DNA of 64,000 nucleotides from Chryseotalea sanaruensis. Its GTDB lineage: Bacteria > Bacteroidota > Bacteroidia > Cytophagales > Cyclobacteriaceae. The stretch lies in assembly GCF_003990915.1 (NCBI RefSeq), contig NZ_BHXQ01000006.1, positions 1-64,000 of the forward strand, in the 5' to 3' direction. Positions 1 to 7,261 of the stretch are shown piece by piece (within the stretch, counting starts at the first letter, position 1; each line of letters starts with the position of its first letter). The translations under genes and the position numbers were made by a program. The notes under the pieces are model-generated. The model did no database searches and was not told the origin of the DNA. It was given only the letters and a program-made list of their open reading frames with translations.

Positions 1-1
1 G

Positions 2-91
2 ATCAATGCTGTTCGAAACAAACTGTTGCACAGAATTGTAGCTGTTGTGAATCGTGGAACACCTTACACACCAGAATTAAAAAATAGTTAG
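2..91 (+). pseudogene. IS110-family transposase, C-terminal end only
   Basis: The window opens inside an open frame that encodes 29 residues before TAG. The tail INAVRNKLLHRIVAVVNRG is typical of the extreme C-terminus of IS110/IS1111-type (DEDD) transposases, which usually ends with an 'N(A/V)xRNK(L/M)xxR(I/V)xAVV' helix. The rest of the gene lies left of base 1, so it could be intact there. The element's right end falls somewhere between base 92 and about base 118, where an inter-module hairpin starts abruptly. IS110 elements lack obvious terminal repeats, so the exact end cannot be read. Whether it belongs to the IS110 or the IS1111 subgroup cannot be decided from this tail. Confidence 0.75.
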
Positions 92-123
92 AAATAACTT
101 TTTTTAATCATAGATATCGCTGG

Positions 124-203
124 GCTATGAAGCGTTACTTTTATCCTTTAAAAAATATTTAATCAAAAGTAATGCTTTATAGCTTTTGTTGGCAGCAGTA
201 GGC
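124..203. repeat. Inter-module hairpin 0 (attC-like), left side interrupted
   Basis: The left arm (124-142) and right arm (165-183) are reverse complements at 17 of 19 positions, with a 22-nt AT-rich loop. The right arm is followed by GTTGGCAGCAGTAGGC (188-203), the outer sequence expected of these sites. On the left, the outer AAC-containing half seen in the other sites is missing. The sequence runs into the spacer after the IS110 transposase, although the inner 'CGCTGG' next to the expected AAC is still present. The simplest reading is IS110 insertion at, or replacement of, the outer left half-site. Confidence 0.6.
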
Positions 204-1102
204 TTTCTCAATGTCTATTAATTATCTAGTCTATTGGTTAAATTCAAGCATATTTACTTCTTAATAATACTATCAATTTTTGATATAATTATTTTAGCAA
301 GGGGTATTGCTTTGGAGTACTCTTGCTTTAATCTTAGACTCAACCAATGCCTATCCATAATTAAAGCCTCAAATTTTCTATCGTTTAAAAATTTGGTCTC
401 ATCTATAAAAGATAATTTTCTAGGATCGTCTTTAAAGTAGGGCTTAAGTATCGAGTATGGGTTTTTTACGTGGTAGGCTTCTGGATAGTGTTCATAAAAA
501 TGAGGTTCGTATTGCTCATTCAAAAAGGTCCTAGTAGCAGTTTCGTAGTTTACAATTTTATCACATTGCCAATAATATTTTAAGATATCTTGCTTTAAAT
601 CGGCATCAACTAGTCCGAATAGCCCTGAATCGTTTAGTCCCTCAATTCCTGTTTTAGTAAGATAAAACTTAAATGAATTAAGGCTAACGACAATATCCAT
701 TCCTGTTTGATCGGAGACTTTCTCAGTTGTTTGAATTTGCTTAATCAATGATTGAGTGCTCCTAATACCTGCTTCTGAGGACTTAAGTACTGTGTCTAAT
801 GCTATGATATCCGTTTCAAGATTTAGTTTTATGTTAATATAATGTTCTCTGAGAATATTTTCATTTTTAGCCAATTCTTGCCAGTCATTTACTTGAACTG
901 CAAGCATTATTCCAATAACAACTAATAGAATTTCTCCAATTGCGTAAGCAAGGTAATTCCGAGTTTTAATGGATCCCTGTCTGTTAAATATTCTAGCTAA
1001 TAATCCCATAAGAAGAAACGACTATATGATTTTGGTATCAATTTTTGGTCTAGTGTGCTATTCTTTAGATGACTAAATCGTCCGGGGCCTATTACAGCCA
1101 AC
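188..1102 (-). mobile_element. Candidate cassette module 1 (DUF6090 cargo)
   Basis: The module begins GTTGGCAGCAGTAGGC (188-203) and ends GCCTATTACAGCCAAC (1087-1102). The end is the reverse complement of the start at 13 of 16 positions by hand count. It holds one gene, on the minus strand. Such self-complementary ends are what an integron cassette shows, because its first bases and its own R'' half-site pair in the circular form. The boundaries are inferred from the repeats; mobility is not shown. Confidence 0.45.
254..1009 (-). CDS. DUF6090 family membrane protein
   Basis: This is a 251-residue protein of unknown function that starts at a clear ATG. The N-terminus has the DUF6090 signature found in Bacteroidota: a short basic leader, then 'YLAYAIGEILLVVIGIMLAVQVNDW' in pieces (residues about 19-43), which forms a single membrane-spanning helix followed by Asn/Trp. 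The remainder (45-251) is a soluble, mainly helical region with many charged residues and no catalytic motif I recognise. Family members often sit in paralogous runs in Cytophagales; here the gene is alone as the cargo of module 1, flanked by hairpins. The C-terminal assignment rests on overall character only. The family call is fairly firm and the function is unknown. Confidence 0.8.
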   Translation of the reverse strand: MGLLARIFNRQGSIKTRNYLAYAIGEILLVVIGIMLAVQVNDWQELAKNENILREHYINIKLNLETDIIALDTVLKSSEAGIRSTQSLIKQIQTTEKVSDQTGMDIVVSLNSFKFYLTKTGIEGLNDSGLFGLVDADLKQDILKYYWQCDKIVNYETATRTFLNEQYEPHFYEHYPEAYHVKNPYSILKPYFKDDPRKLSFIDETKFLNDRKFEALIMDRHWLSLRLKQEYSKAIPLAKIIISKIDSIIKK

Positions 1103-1190
1103 GTTTGTGTATGCGCAGTTTAAATTTACCTTTAAAAATAAACAACAAAATTTAAATTGCGCATACACTTTGTTGGTAGCTGTAGGGCCC
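1085..1190. repeat. Inter-module hairpin A (attC-like)
   Basis: The arms at 1107-1127 and 1148-1168 are reverse complements at 20 of 21 positions around a 20-nt loop. Outside the stem lie AAC (1100-1102) on the left and GTT (1172-1174) on the right, with longer outer sequences that end in GGGCC/GGGCCC. The outer left sequence pairs best with the start of module 1 (188-203). The outer right sequence pairs best with the end of module 2 (7108-7126). The site is therefore a hybrid of two modules' ends around an inner stem, as in an integron attC site between two cassettes. Confidence 0.7.
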
Positions 1191-1313
1191 TTCACCGAAC
1201 TTTATTTGAAGCCTTGTCTTTCGTCACCCGTTAATGATACACCTCTCTTTATAATTCAGTCGTGCGGTGGGGCATTTTTTTCATTACTACTTTGTCGACT
1301 TACACTGCGCTGA

Positions 1314-1372
1314 GCACACTTATTGACTGGCTTTGGATGTGGGCTGTATGAGCGGCCAGGCAATGTGTGTGC
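1314..1372. repeat. Internal hairpin on the 3' side of the methylase operon
   Basis: The arms 1314-1331 and 1355-1372 are reverse complements at 15 of 18 positions, with a 23-nt spacer. The hairpin lies just beyond the 3' end of the methylase gene on its strand and has no T-run, so it does not look like a plain terminator. It could be a remnant of another inter-module site. The rest of the 1010-1382 spacer outside hairpin A shows no gene. Confidence 0.45.
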
Positions 1373-1382
1373 GACTAAATTG

Positions 1383-2981
1383 CTAGTTTGTTTTAATTCT
1401 TCGTAGATATAGTTTTTCGCGAATATTATAAAGTTTATCAATACTGTCGTCATCCAAACTATTGTCAAAGGACTTTAATATTAACGAATCATTACGCTTA
1501 CATACGTCTTTAATGGATGACTTATTTTTGAAGTCAATTACATAATTATTAAATCTTGCAAGGGGGATGTCAATAAATGGTGTTGGTAAATTTTTGAATT
1601 CGTTAGGGGTCAGCTCCAAAACCCCACCACCGTAATATCTTCCGTGTAGTTCAGCAAATGCCAATGTTAATGAATTATAAAAGGAAAAGATTAGGCTTTC
1701 AATATGAAAATTATCTTTCATAGCAATTGTATATGCGCTGTCCGTAGAGAGCACTCTAGCAGCATTCTTTATTAGCTTCGGATACTCATTACATCTTTTA
1801 AAGAAAAAGGCCTCAGGTGCATTGCCAATATTTGGCACTTCATACCAAATATCTCTTAGAGCAGTCTTATACCTTTTGTCGAGTTCTCTTTGCTTCCCGA
1901 TTTCTAAATAGCTCCACATTCTAGCATTTTTTCTAATTGTTGAATTTTTATCCAATGCAACTAGATAAGTAGGTTTTGAGCTGTCTATAAGCAGTTGAAA
2001 TTCCCTTGCTGTCAGCACAACACTTCCATTGACAAACGCACCTTTTTGAATAATAGGTTTAACGAAAGATTGTAAAGAATACTTCTCAATTGTTTCTTTA
2101 TCTACTATAAAGAAATCATTGGCTGCGGTAACAATCCCTGCTTTCGATGAGCAGTAATTGTCTATGGTATGGAGTTGACTCTTAAGTTTTTCAAGTAGTT
2201 CTATCTCATCTGTTTCAAGATGATGGTGTGTCCACTTTGACTCTTTGATTTTTATATTTTGTGCAAGCGCAAATTTTCCTTCTTCAAGGTCCACCAGTTT
2301 GTTGATGTTGCAGTAATAAACACCTTTTTGTTCAGATTTTCTTTGGCCTATTAATAGTAGAGTATCTTGACCCTTACAGTCCTTGAATAGTAACTCATTG
2401 AAAGTGAAAATCTCCACTCTATCAAATTCTCTAAGAATTAACTCACGAAGTTCTGCAGCAAACTTCACTTGGAGCAATTCTGACGGAAGCACAAAAGCGA
2501 GAATTCCGTCCGGAGATGTAAACTCAATGCAACGAACTAAGAAGGCAGTCCATATATTTTTTGGTCTGTTGTCAGCAAGATTTGCTTTTTCGTGAATTGA
2601 TTTACAAAAATTGATTTGACTCTTTTTGAGTAGACTCTTTTTAATGTAAGGTGGATTGCCAATTACTAAGGAAAATTTGTCTTTACTATTACTTTGGAAA
2701 TCCAAAAAGTCAGAATGGGTCGCTGTAAATGTTTTTTGTTTTACCTTGTTCGTGATTTTATTCAATTCTCGTTTACTCTGCTCAACAGCAATCACTCTTC
2801 TGATTTTTCTTGCGAGTTGTTTGTGTTTGTAAATTGCCTCAATAAAAATTCCGTCACCAGCACTTGGCTCTAAAACTGAGATGAATTTATTGTCATTCAA
2901 TTTATCTGAAAGATAATTCACCAAAAAATCGGCAATAATTTTTGGTGTATAATATGAGCCTATACTTTTTTTATTGCTCAT
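1383..2981 (-). CDS. Eco57I-type N6-adenine DNA methyltransferase
   Basis: The 532-residue protein should methylate adenine in DNA using S-adenosylmethionine. It opens with the 'GSYYTP' entry motif (residues 8-13) typical of Eco57I/N6_Mtase proteins. The SAM-binding motif I EPSAGDG is at 38-44, and the catalytic motif IV NPPY at 109-112. The C-terminal half resembles the target-recognition part of type IIG-like methylases (TaqI/Eco57I C-terminal domain), with 'RYYGGGVLELTPNEFKNLP' near residue 475. No PD-(D/E)XK nuclease block is visible in it. The ATG at 2981 is preferred over an upstream in-frame TTG. It overlaps the end of the HNH gene by 11 bp, which implies translational coupling. In this operon it probably marks self DNA while the HNH protein cuts. 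Confidence 0.85.
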   Translation of the reverse strand: MSNKKSIGSYYTPKIIADFLVNYLSDKLNDNKFISVLEPSAGDGIFIEAIYKHKQLARKIRRVIAVEQSKRELNKITNKVKQKTFTATHSDFLDFQSNSKDKFSLVIGNPPYIKKSLLKKSQINFCKSIHEKANLADNRPKNIWTAFLVRCIEFTSPDGILAFVLPSELLQVKFAAELRELILREFDRVEIFTFNELLFKDCKGQDTLLLIGQRKSEQKGVYYCNINKLVDLEEGKFALAQNIKIKESKWTHHHLETDEIELLEKLKSQLHTIDNYCSSKAGIVTAANDFFIVDKETIEKYSLQSFVKPIIQKGAFVNGSVVLTAREFQLLIDSSKPTYLVALDKNSTIRKNARMWSYLEIGKQRELDKRYKTALRDIWYEVPNIGNAPEAFFFKRCNEYPKLIKNAARVLSTDSAYTIAMKDNFHIESLIFSFYNSLTLAFAELHGRYYGGGVLELTPNEFKNLPTPFIDIPLARFNNYVIDFKNKSSIKDVCKRNDSLILKSFDNSLDDDSIDKLYNIREKLYLRRIKTN

Positions 2982-3609
2982 AGAATTCAATCAATTCATT
3001 GTGAAAAATGTAGTATTCTAAAGTGAATTCACCCAATTTTAACTTTATTATATTATAATCATTTGAACCAACTGCATGAGTATTTAGTTGCAGAATAAGT
3101 GCATCTATAATCTGCCGCAACCTGTTCATGTTCCACAGAACAATTATTGACCTTTCTCTTTCGTCAAACTTAAATGCTTCCTTATACATCCATTTTGCCA
3201 AATTGGAATGGGCAACGGGACGAATTGCACCATCCGCAGTTCGGTAAAAAAGCGTATCATACACAACATCACATGGGTCAACAAAACCAGTTGTCCCGTC
3301 ATTATAAACCGTTGGACTATTAGTAATCCATTTGTTTAATTTTTTGTTGTTGCAGAACTTGCAGGAGTAAACCAGGTTGCTATAACCAGTAAGGGAAATC
3401 GGCCATCCATTCTTTTTTATCTCAGCTTTAGGAACAAAATGGTCTACTTCAAAATAAGTATGTCGGTGTCCATCAAAAGAGTGGCAATACCCACAGTGGT
3501 TATTAAAATCTGCCTTTAAATCAGGTTTATGCTCTCCCCAATTTTCTCCAGTCGGATTTAATGTAGGGTTAGTCCTTCTGGTAGGCGTTGTGTCTCTTAA
3601 CGGAATCAT
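2971..3609 (-). CDS. HNH endonuclease
   Basis: The 212-residue protein has a clear HNH fold. A CxxC pair at C39/C42 and a second at C83/C86 would hold structural zinc. EVDH (54-57) supplies the catalytic histidine H57, and N78 and the N87-N88-K pair complete the motif. The region after residue 100 is unassigned. Its start ATG overlaps the stop of the receiver gene as ATGA (3606-3609), and its 3' end overlaps the methylase, so all three are probably translated as a coupled unit. Next to an adenine methylase it is best read as the cutting component of a restriction-like system. Whether it cuts modified, unmodified or nicked DNA cannot be told. Confidence 0.85.
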   Translation of the reverse strand: MIPLRDTTPTRRTNPTLNPTGENWGEHKPDLKADFNNHCGYCHSFDGHRHTYFEVDHFVPKAEIKKNGWPISLTGYSNLVYSCKFCNNKKLNKWITNSPTVYNDGTTGFVDPCDVVYDTLFYRTADGAIRPVAHSNLAKWMYKEAFKFDERERSIIVLWNMNRLRQIIDALILQLNTHAVGSNDYNIIKLKLGEFTLEYYIFHNELIEFYEQ

Positions 3610-4244
3610 TTCTTCTTGCTCTTTTTAATTAGTGATTCCAAAAAAGCTTCTGCTTCCTTTGTTGTCTTTGACAAGTCTTCCAGTTTTTTATCTGTTAGAA
3701 GTTGGAGAGGCACTTCAGTTGAACGTTTATCAAGATTATTTAGCTCCAACTGGGCATCAAGGAGTTCATGTTTTTCATCAGCCTTCAAGCCTTCACTTTC
3801 TCCTTTATCAAGAAGTTCGTTAATGAGGTTTTTTCTCTTTGAGATATATGTTTTGTATTGCTCAATTAGCTTGGTCAATTTTGAAGCAAATTTACCTGCG
3901 TTATCTTTCACTTCTGCTTTATCACAAATGATAAAGGGATTATCAACATGGGGGAGAGCTTGACTCTGCTCGTGAGTAAAAATTATCATTGGAAATCTAG
4001 GCTTAATTTCTTCAAATGTTCTTGCTACTTCATCACCATTATAAGTAAGGACTCCTTTATCAACTAATAAGTAGTCAATCATAAGTAAGTCAATATCTGA
4101 TTGATAAACTTGATTTATTAAGTCGAGCAGGGGTAATCCTTTTTTTATATCGTATCCAATCACATCGAAATAAGCCCGCAAGTCTTTTTCATACTTCGCT
4201 ACCTCAAGGGAATTTTCATCAATGTATCCGATTTTGTATTTCAT
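3606..4244 (-). CDS. Receiver-domain (CheY-like) protein with charged helical tail
   Basis: Residues 1-130 form a divergent response-regulator receiver. The acidic pair D9/E10, the phosphoacceptor D57 (LLMIDYLL), T90 (IIFTH) and K109 (ICDKAE) occupy the canonical positions. Residues 130-212 are highly charged and likely helical or coiled-coil, with no DNA-binding domain. The gene sits 2 bp downstream of the kinase/ATPase gene and overlaps the HNH gene. The likely role is to receive a phosphate from the adjacent kinase and pass a signal to the nuclease or methylase by protein contact rather than by regulating transcription. That role is inference from gene order. Confidence 0.8.
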   Translation of the reverse strand: MKYKIGYIDENSLEVAKYEKDLRAYFDVIGYDIKKGLPLLDLINQVYQSDIDLLMIDYLLVDKGVLTYNGDEVARTFEEIKPRFPMIIFTHEQSQALPHVDNPFIICDKAEVKDNAGKFASKLTKLIEQYKTYISKRKNLINELLDKGESEGLKADEKHELLDAQLELNNLDKRSTEVPLQLLTDKKLEDLSKTTKEAEAFLESLIKKSKKK

Positions 4245-4246
4245 AA

Positions 4247-6727
4247 CTATTTTTTTCTGATTGGAAAATTGATTTTCAGTTTAAACCCAATAGGTGAATC
4301 AATAATTTCGACTGAACCATTATTATCGCTTACAACATTTTTCACTAAATACATTCCTAATCCAGTTCCTTCTTTTTTAGTAGTAATAAACGGCAAAAAG
4401 ATTTCGTCTTTATCCCTTTTTAAAATACTCGATAATCCAGTTCCGTTGTCCGAATAAATTATTTGAATGTTATCTTTAACAACGGAAAAAGCAATCACAA
4501 TCTTTCTATCGCGTATAACTCTTAAGTTATGAAATGCGTCAATAGAATTCGAGATTAGATTGTTGAAGATTGTATTCATATCCATCTCAAAGGCCCTATA
4601 AACATACGACTTTTTGATATTGTTTTTTACATCTAGTTCTATGTTGCTATTTTTTAAAACTGTTTTCCAATTTTTAATCAACGATAGAAAGTATTTGTCA
4701 AATTTTATGGCTTCTCTTTTTCGTTTATCCCTTTTTATAGCTGTCAAGGAATAGTCCACCCAATGCACAATTTTTTCATTTGCCAACTTAAGTCGTTCAA
4801 TGGAGTTTATGCCATCTTTGAAATCAATGCTTTTCCTTTTCTCATCGGGAACAATCCTATTGAAGGTTTTTTCAAGGTCTTCTATATCTGAAAAATTATT
4901 TCTTGCTTCTTTGAGTTCGTGGGAAAAAGAAGAAACAATCAACCCTAAGCTTGCCAGTGTCCTGATTTGTGCTATCTCAGCATCCTCATCATCACGCTTT
5001 TCAAATTTCTCAAGACTTTTTTCAATTAGTTTCTTGTAAGTCGTCTTTTCCTCTTCGCCTTTTTTACCCTTTTCTTCAATCTTCTCCCTTTCTAAAAGAA
5101 TTTTGTCAGCCAACTTCTCGGCTTCGTTTCTTATCTCTTCTGCTCTGGCCTTTTCTTCCTTTACTCTCGCATCAAGATAGAACGGGTTTAAGATTTTAGT
5201 TCGGTCTAACTCAAACTCCGCAATTATTGCTTTCAGTAATTTTTGCAGTGTTTCAAAAGATTCATTCTCTTGTAAACCGCCTCGGTCAGATTTATCAAGT
5301 AGATTTGGATTCTCAATACGTGATATTGAGACAAGACCGGCAATCTGATTTGGTCTTACTTTCCAATCACCAATTCTTTGGCCAGGACCAGCCGGACTTA
5401 CTGCGGCTCTTTCTCCAAGTTTCAACCAATCGTTTCCAGTATCTCCGTATGGTCTTACACGAAATGAATCTCTGTAAATCTTTATTCCTCCAAATCGCTC
5501 TATAATTTCCTTTCTCTCCTTTGAATTTATTGGCAAATAGGGATAGTCCTCTTTTTGAGATACCTGATTTTTTAAAAAGTAAAAAGAGAAATTAAAACTA
5601 CCTAAACGCTTTAATGTTGCCTTACTATAATTGGTTTCTTCCCACTTAAGAATCTCGTTTGCTGTTCTTGAAAGAGTAAATTCCTTTTTCTGTAAAGTTC
5701 TTAAGTCAAAAGGTTTCTTCGTATTTTTAAAAATGTATGCAAAATCCTTTTTTATTTTTTTTAAATCCAATTCACTTCTTGTGACTTCGAGTGAAATGGA
5801 CAAATCTTTTGCATTGTATGCTGCAAAAACTTTGTAATCGTAATCATTAAAGTAAGCGGTTTCTACTTCGCCAAATGATTTTGGCTTTTGTAGTTCGTAT
5901 AAGTTTACGGCAAAAGGAATTTCTAATTCCTTTGGTGGAATCAAAGCTTCTAAACTTTTAAAAACACTACGCAAGCTCGTGTCATTCCAACTATCTTTCA
6001 GCTTTGAAATCTTAATGATTGTTCCATTGGAGAATGATTTTGTTTTAATAAAATCATTTAGCCGTGCATGAGTCTTAAAATTTTCTTGCAAGAAAGATTT
6101 TAAATTCAGGTCTTTTTCTTCAAAGTCGGCCTGAATTTCTGAAATGGATTTATTTGCATTGTCAAATTGTTTCCAATCCATACTCCAGTAAAACCCCTTT
6201 CCTGTTTTCTTGTCTTTGGGTACAGTCCACATTTCGGCAAAGTAGCCCAAGCGGTCAAGTGCAAATCTTCCAATTCCCTTTGCACCAGTTTTTATTCTCC
6301 CATCATCTGAAATATAATTGATTTCTTTGTTGCCAGTTCCAATTTCCATCCACTGATTTTGAATGACGGATTTTGTCATTCCTTCCCCGTTATCAATGAT
6401 ATAAATTGAATTAAAGGAGAAGAAAAATGAGGTCAACTCAATTGTTCTTTTTTCATTTGAAGTTTTGCTCAAAGAATATTTGCCGCCTTTAAGTTTGTAA
6501 CTTGCCTTGACTGTTTCGTTCTGTAATGAATAGGTCTTAAAATCTTTGGCAGAAATTGTTTCGGGAACATTATCAAACAAAATATCGTAAACGACCAAAC
6601 AGTTTTTAGCATCTGCATCATAGCAGTTCTTTACTAATTCAATCGTTGCCCCTTCGGGATTAGAGAAGTTCTCTTGTCCAATCAGTTTGGCGGTTCTAGC
6701 TGATACTTTGAAGGGTATTTTACTCAT
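4247..6727 (-). CDS. Dual-GHKL ATPase: MORC-like N-terminus fused to histidine kinase C-terminus
   Basis: This 826-residue protein has two GHKL ATP-binding modules. The N-terminal one resembles Hsp90/MutL/MORC ATPases: IELVKNCYDADA (29-40, Asn34 as N-box), DNGEGM (112-117) and TGAKGIGRFA (147-156). A long middle region follows, with an acidic/basic coiled coil around 520-580. The C-terminal third is a histidine kinase: H-box around 600 (SSFSHELKEARN), N-box (FNNLISNSIDAF), DNGTGL and GTGLGMYLV (from about 787). There is no membrane segment, so it should be cytoplasmic. It is the first gene of the operon and is followed directly by a receiver. MORC-like ATPases next to methylase and nuclease genes have been described in bacterial conflict systems; the sensing role here is inference. 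Confidence 0.8.
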   Translation of the reverse strand: MSKIPFKVSARTAKLIGQENFSNPEGATIELVKNCYDADAKNCLVVYDILFDNVPETISAKDFKTYSLQNETVKASYKLKGGKYSLSKTSNEKRTIELTSFFFSFNSIYIIDNGEGMTKSVIQNQWMEIGTGNKEINYISDDGRIKTGAKGIGRFALDRLGYFAEMWTVPKDKKTGKGFYWSMDWKQFDNANKSISEIQADFEEKDLNLKSFLQENFKTHARLNDFIKTKSFSNGTIIKISKLKDSWNDTSLRSVFKSLEALIPPKELEIPFAVNLYELQKPKSFGEVETAYFNDYDYKVFAAYNAKDLSISLEVTRSELDLKKIKKDFAYIFKNTKKPFDLRTLQKKEFTLSRTANEILKWEETNYSKATLKRLGSFNFSFYFLKNQVSQKEDYPYLPINSKERKEIIERFGGIKIYRDSFRVRPYGDTGNDWLKLGERAAVSPAGPGQRIGDWKVRPNQIAGLVSISRIENPNLLDKSDRGGLQENESFETLQKLLKAIIAEFELDRTKILNPFYLDARVKEEKARAEEIRNEAEKLADKILLEREKIEEKGKKGEEEKTTYKKLIEKSLEKFEKRDDEDAEIAQIRTLASLGLIVSSFSHELKEARNNFSDIEDLEKTFNRIVPDEKRKSIDFKDGINSIERLKLANEKIVHWVDYSLTAIKRDKRKREAIKFDKYFLSLIKNWKTVLKNSNIELDVKNNIKKSYVYRAFEMDMNTIFNNLISNSIDAFHNLRVIRDRKIVIAFSVVKDNIQIIYSDNGTGLSSILKRDKDEIFLPFITTKKEGTGLGMYLVKNVVSDNNGSVEIIDSPIGFKLKINFPIRKK

Positions 6728-6864
6728 TACTGCAAAAATATTCTGGCTAATTTAATCAAATCTTCGGAAGATTCCCTTCAGATAAATATGCTCCTAATTG
6801 CTTGATTTACAGCGATAAAAATTGCTGATGTATGCTCTATCGTGTCGTTTGCATTGCTCAGGCT

Positions 6865-6921
6865 TGGCTCTTGCCATAGCTTTGGTGTCGCGGTGGGTTT
6901 GCGCTGCTATGGCATGTGCCA
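6865..6921. repeat. Internal hairpin upstream of the kinase gene
   Basis: The arms 6865-6880 and 6906-6921 (GCTATGGCATGTGCCA) are reverse complements at 13 of 16 positions, with a GC-rich 25-nt loop. It lies in the 534-bp spacer (6728-7261) between the two defence modules, on the 5' side of the kinase gene. It looks like the inter-module hairpins but lacks the AAC/GTT outer sequences. I see no gene in the rest of this spacer. Confidence 0.45.
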
Positions 6922-7107
6922 AATGCGTGGGGCAAGTCGAAGTACAATCTCCTTAAAAATGCGAAGGGTCGGCTGTATTATTTTTTAACCTGTCCCACGT
7001 TTTAATTTTTTTCAAAGTCCAAGTTGTCTGCGAAGCCGTTCACTTGTCCCCGTGGGAAATCTTCATTGAAAAATTGTCGTCTGTTTTTTTGGAACACAAA
7101 TTTGTCC

Positions 7108-7259
7108 GGGCCCTATTGCTACCAACGCTTGGCTATTTGCAGTGGCTGGCTTTTGAAACCGTATTTATCCACCGTGACTAAACGTAATAGCGAAGATAGA
7201 ACTTTTTAAATACACGTCACCCAGCCATTGCAAATAGCTGCTGTTACCGCCAGTGCCCC
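7108..7259. repeat. Inter-module hairpin B (attC-like)
   Basis: The arms 7132-7149 and 7221-7238 (CCAGCCATTGCAAATAGC) are reverse complements at 17 of 18 positions and enclose a 71-nt loop. AAC (7124-7126) and GTT (7243-7245) lie just outside. The left outer sequence matches the start of module 2 and the right outer sequence matches the end of module 3, so the outer halves do not pair with each other while the inner stem does. Left and right outer halves clearly come from different module families (GCTACC versus ACCGCC). Confidence 0.7.
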
Positions 7260-7261
7260 TT

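Larger units (their letters stand above)
1172..7126 (-). mobile_element. Candidate cassette module 2 (four-gene defence-like operon)
   Basis: The module begins GTTGGTAGCTGTAGGGCCC (1172-1190) and ends GGGCCCTATTGCTACCAAC (7108-7126). These ends are reverse complements at 17 of 19 positions. It carries four minus-strand genes (kinase/ATPase, receiver, HNH nuclease, methylase) that overlap or nearly touch. At almost 6 kb it would be very large for a classical integron cassette, so a different recombination mechanism or an accretion of smaller modules must be considered. Two further internal hairpins (1314-1372 and 6865-6921) frame the operon. Confidence 0.5.

Noticed and set aside
234..440. 68-codon plus-strand frame
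   Set aside because: It lies over the C-terminal coding part of the minus-strand DUF6090 gene and has no start context or domain.
1107..1313. 68-codon plus-strand frame
   Set aside because: It is translated through hairpin A, whose stem and loop are non-coding; codons are not protein-like.
7163..7175. DnaA-box-like TTATCCACC in the loop of hairpin B
   Set aside because: A single 8-of-9 match in a 64-kb AT-rich window is expected by chance.
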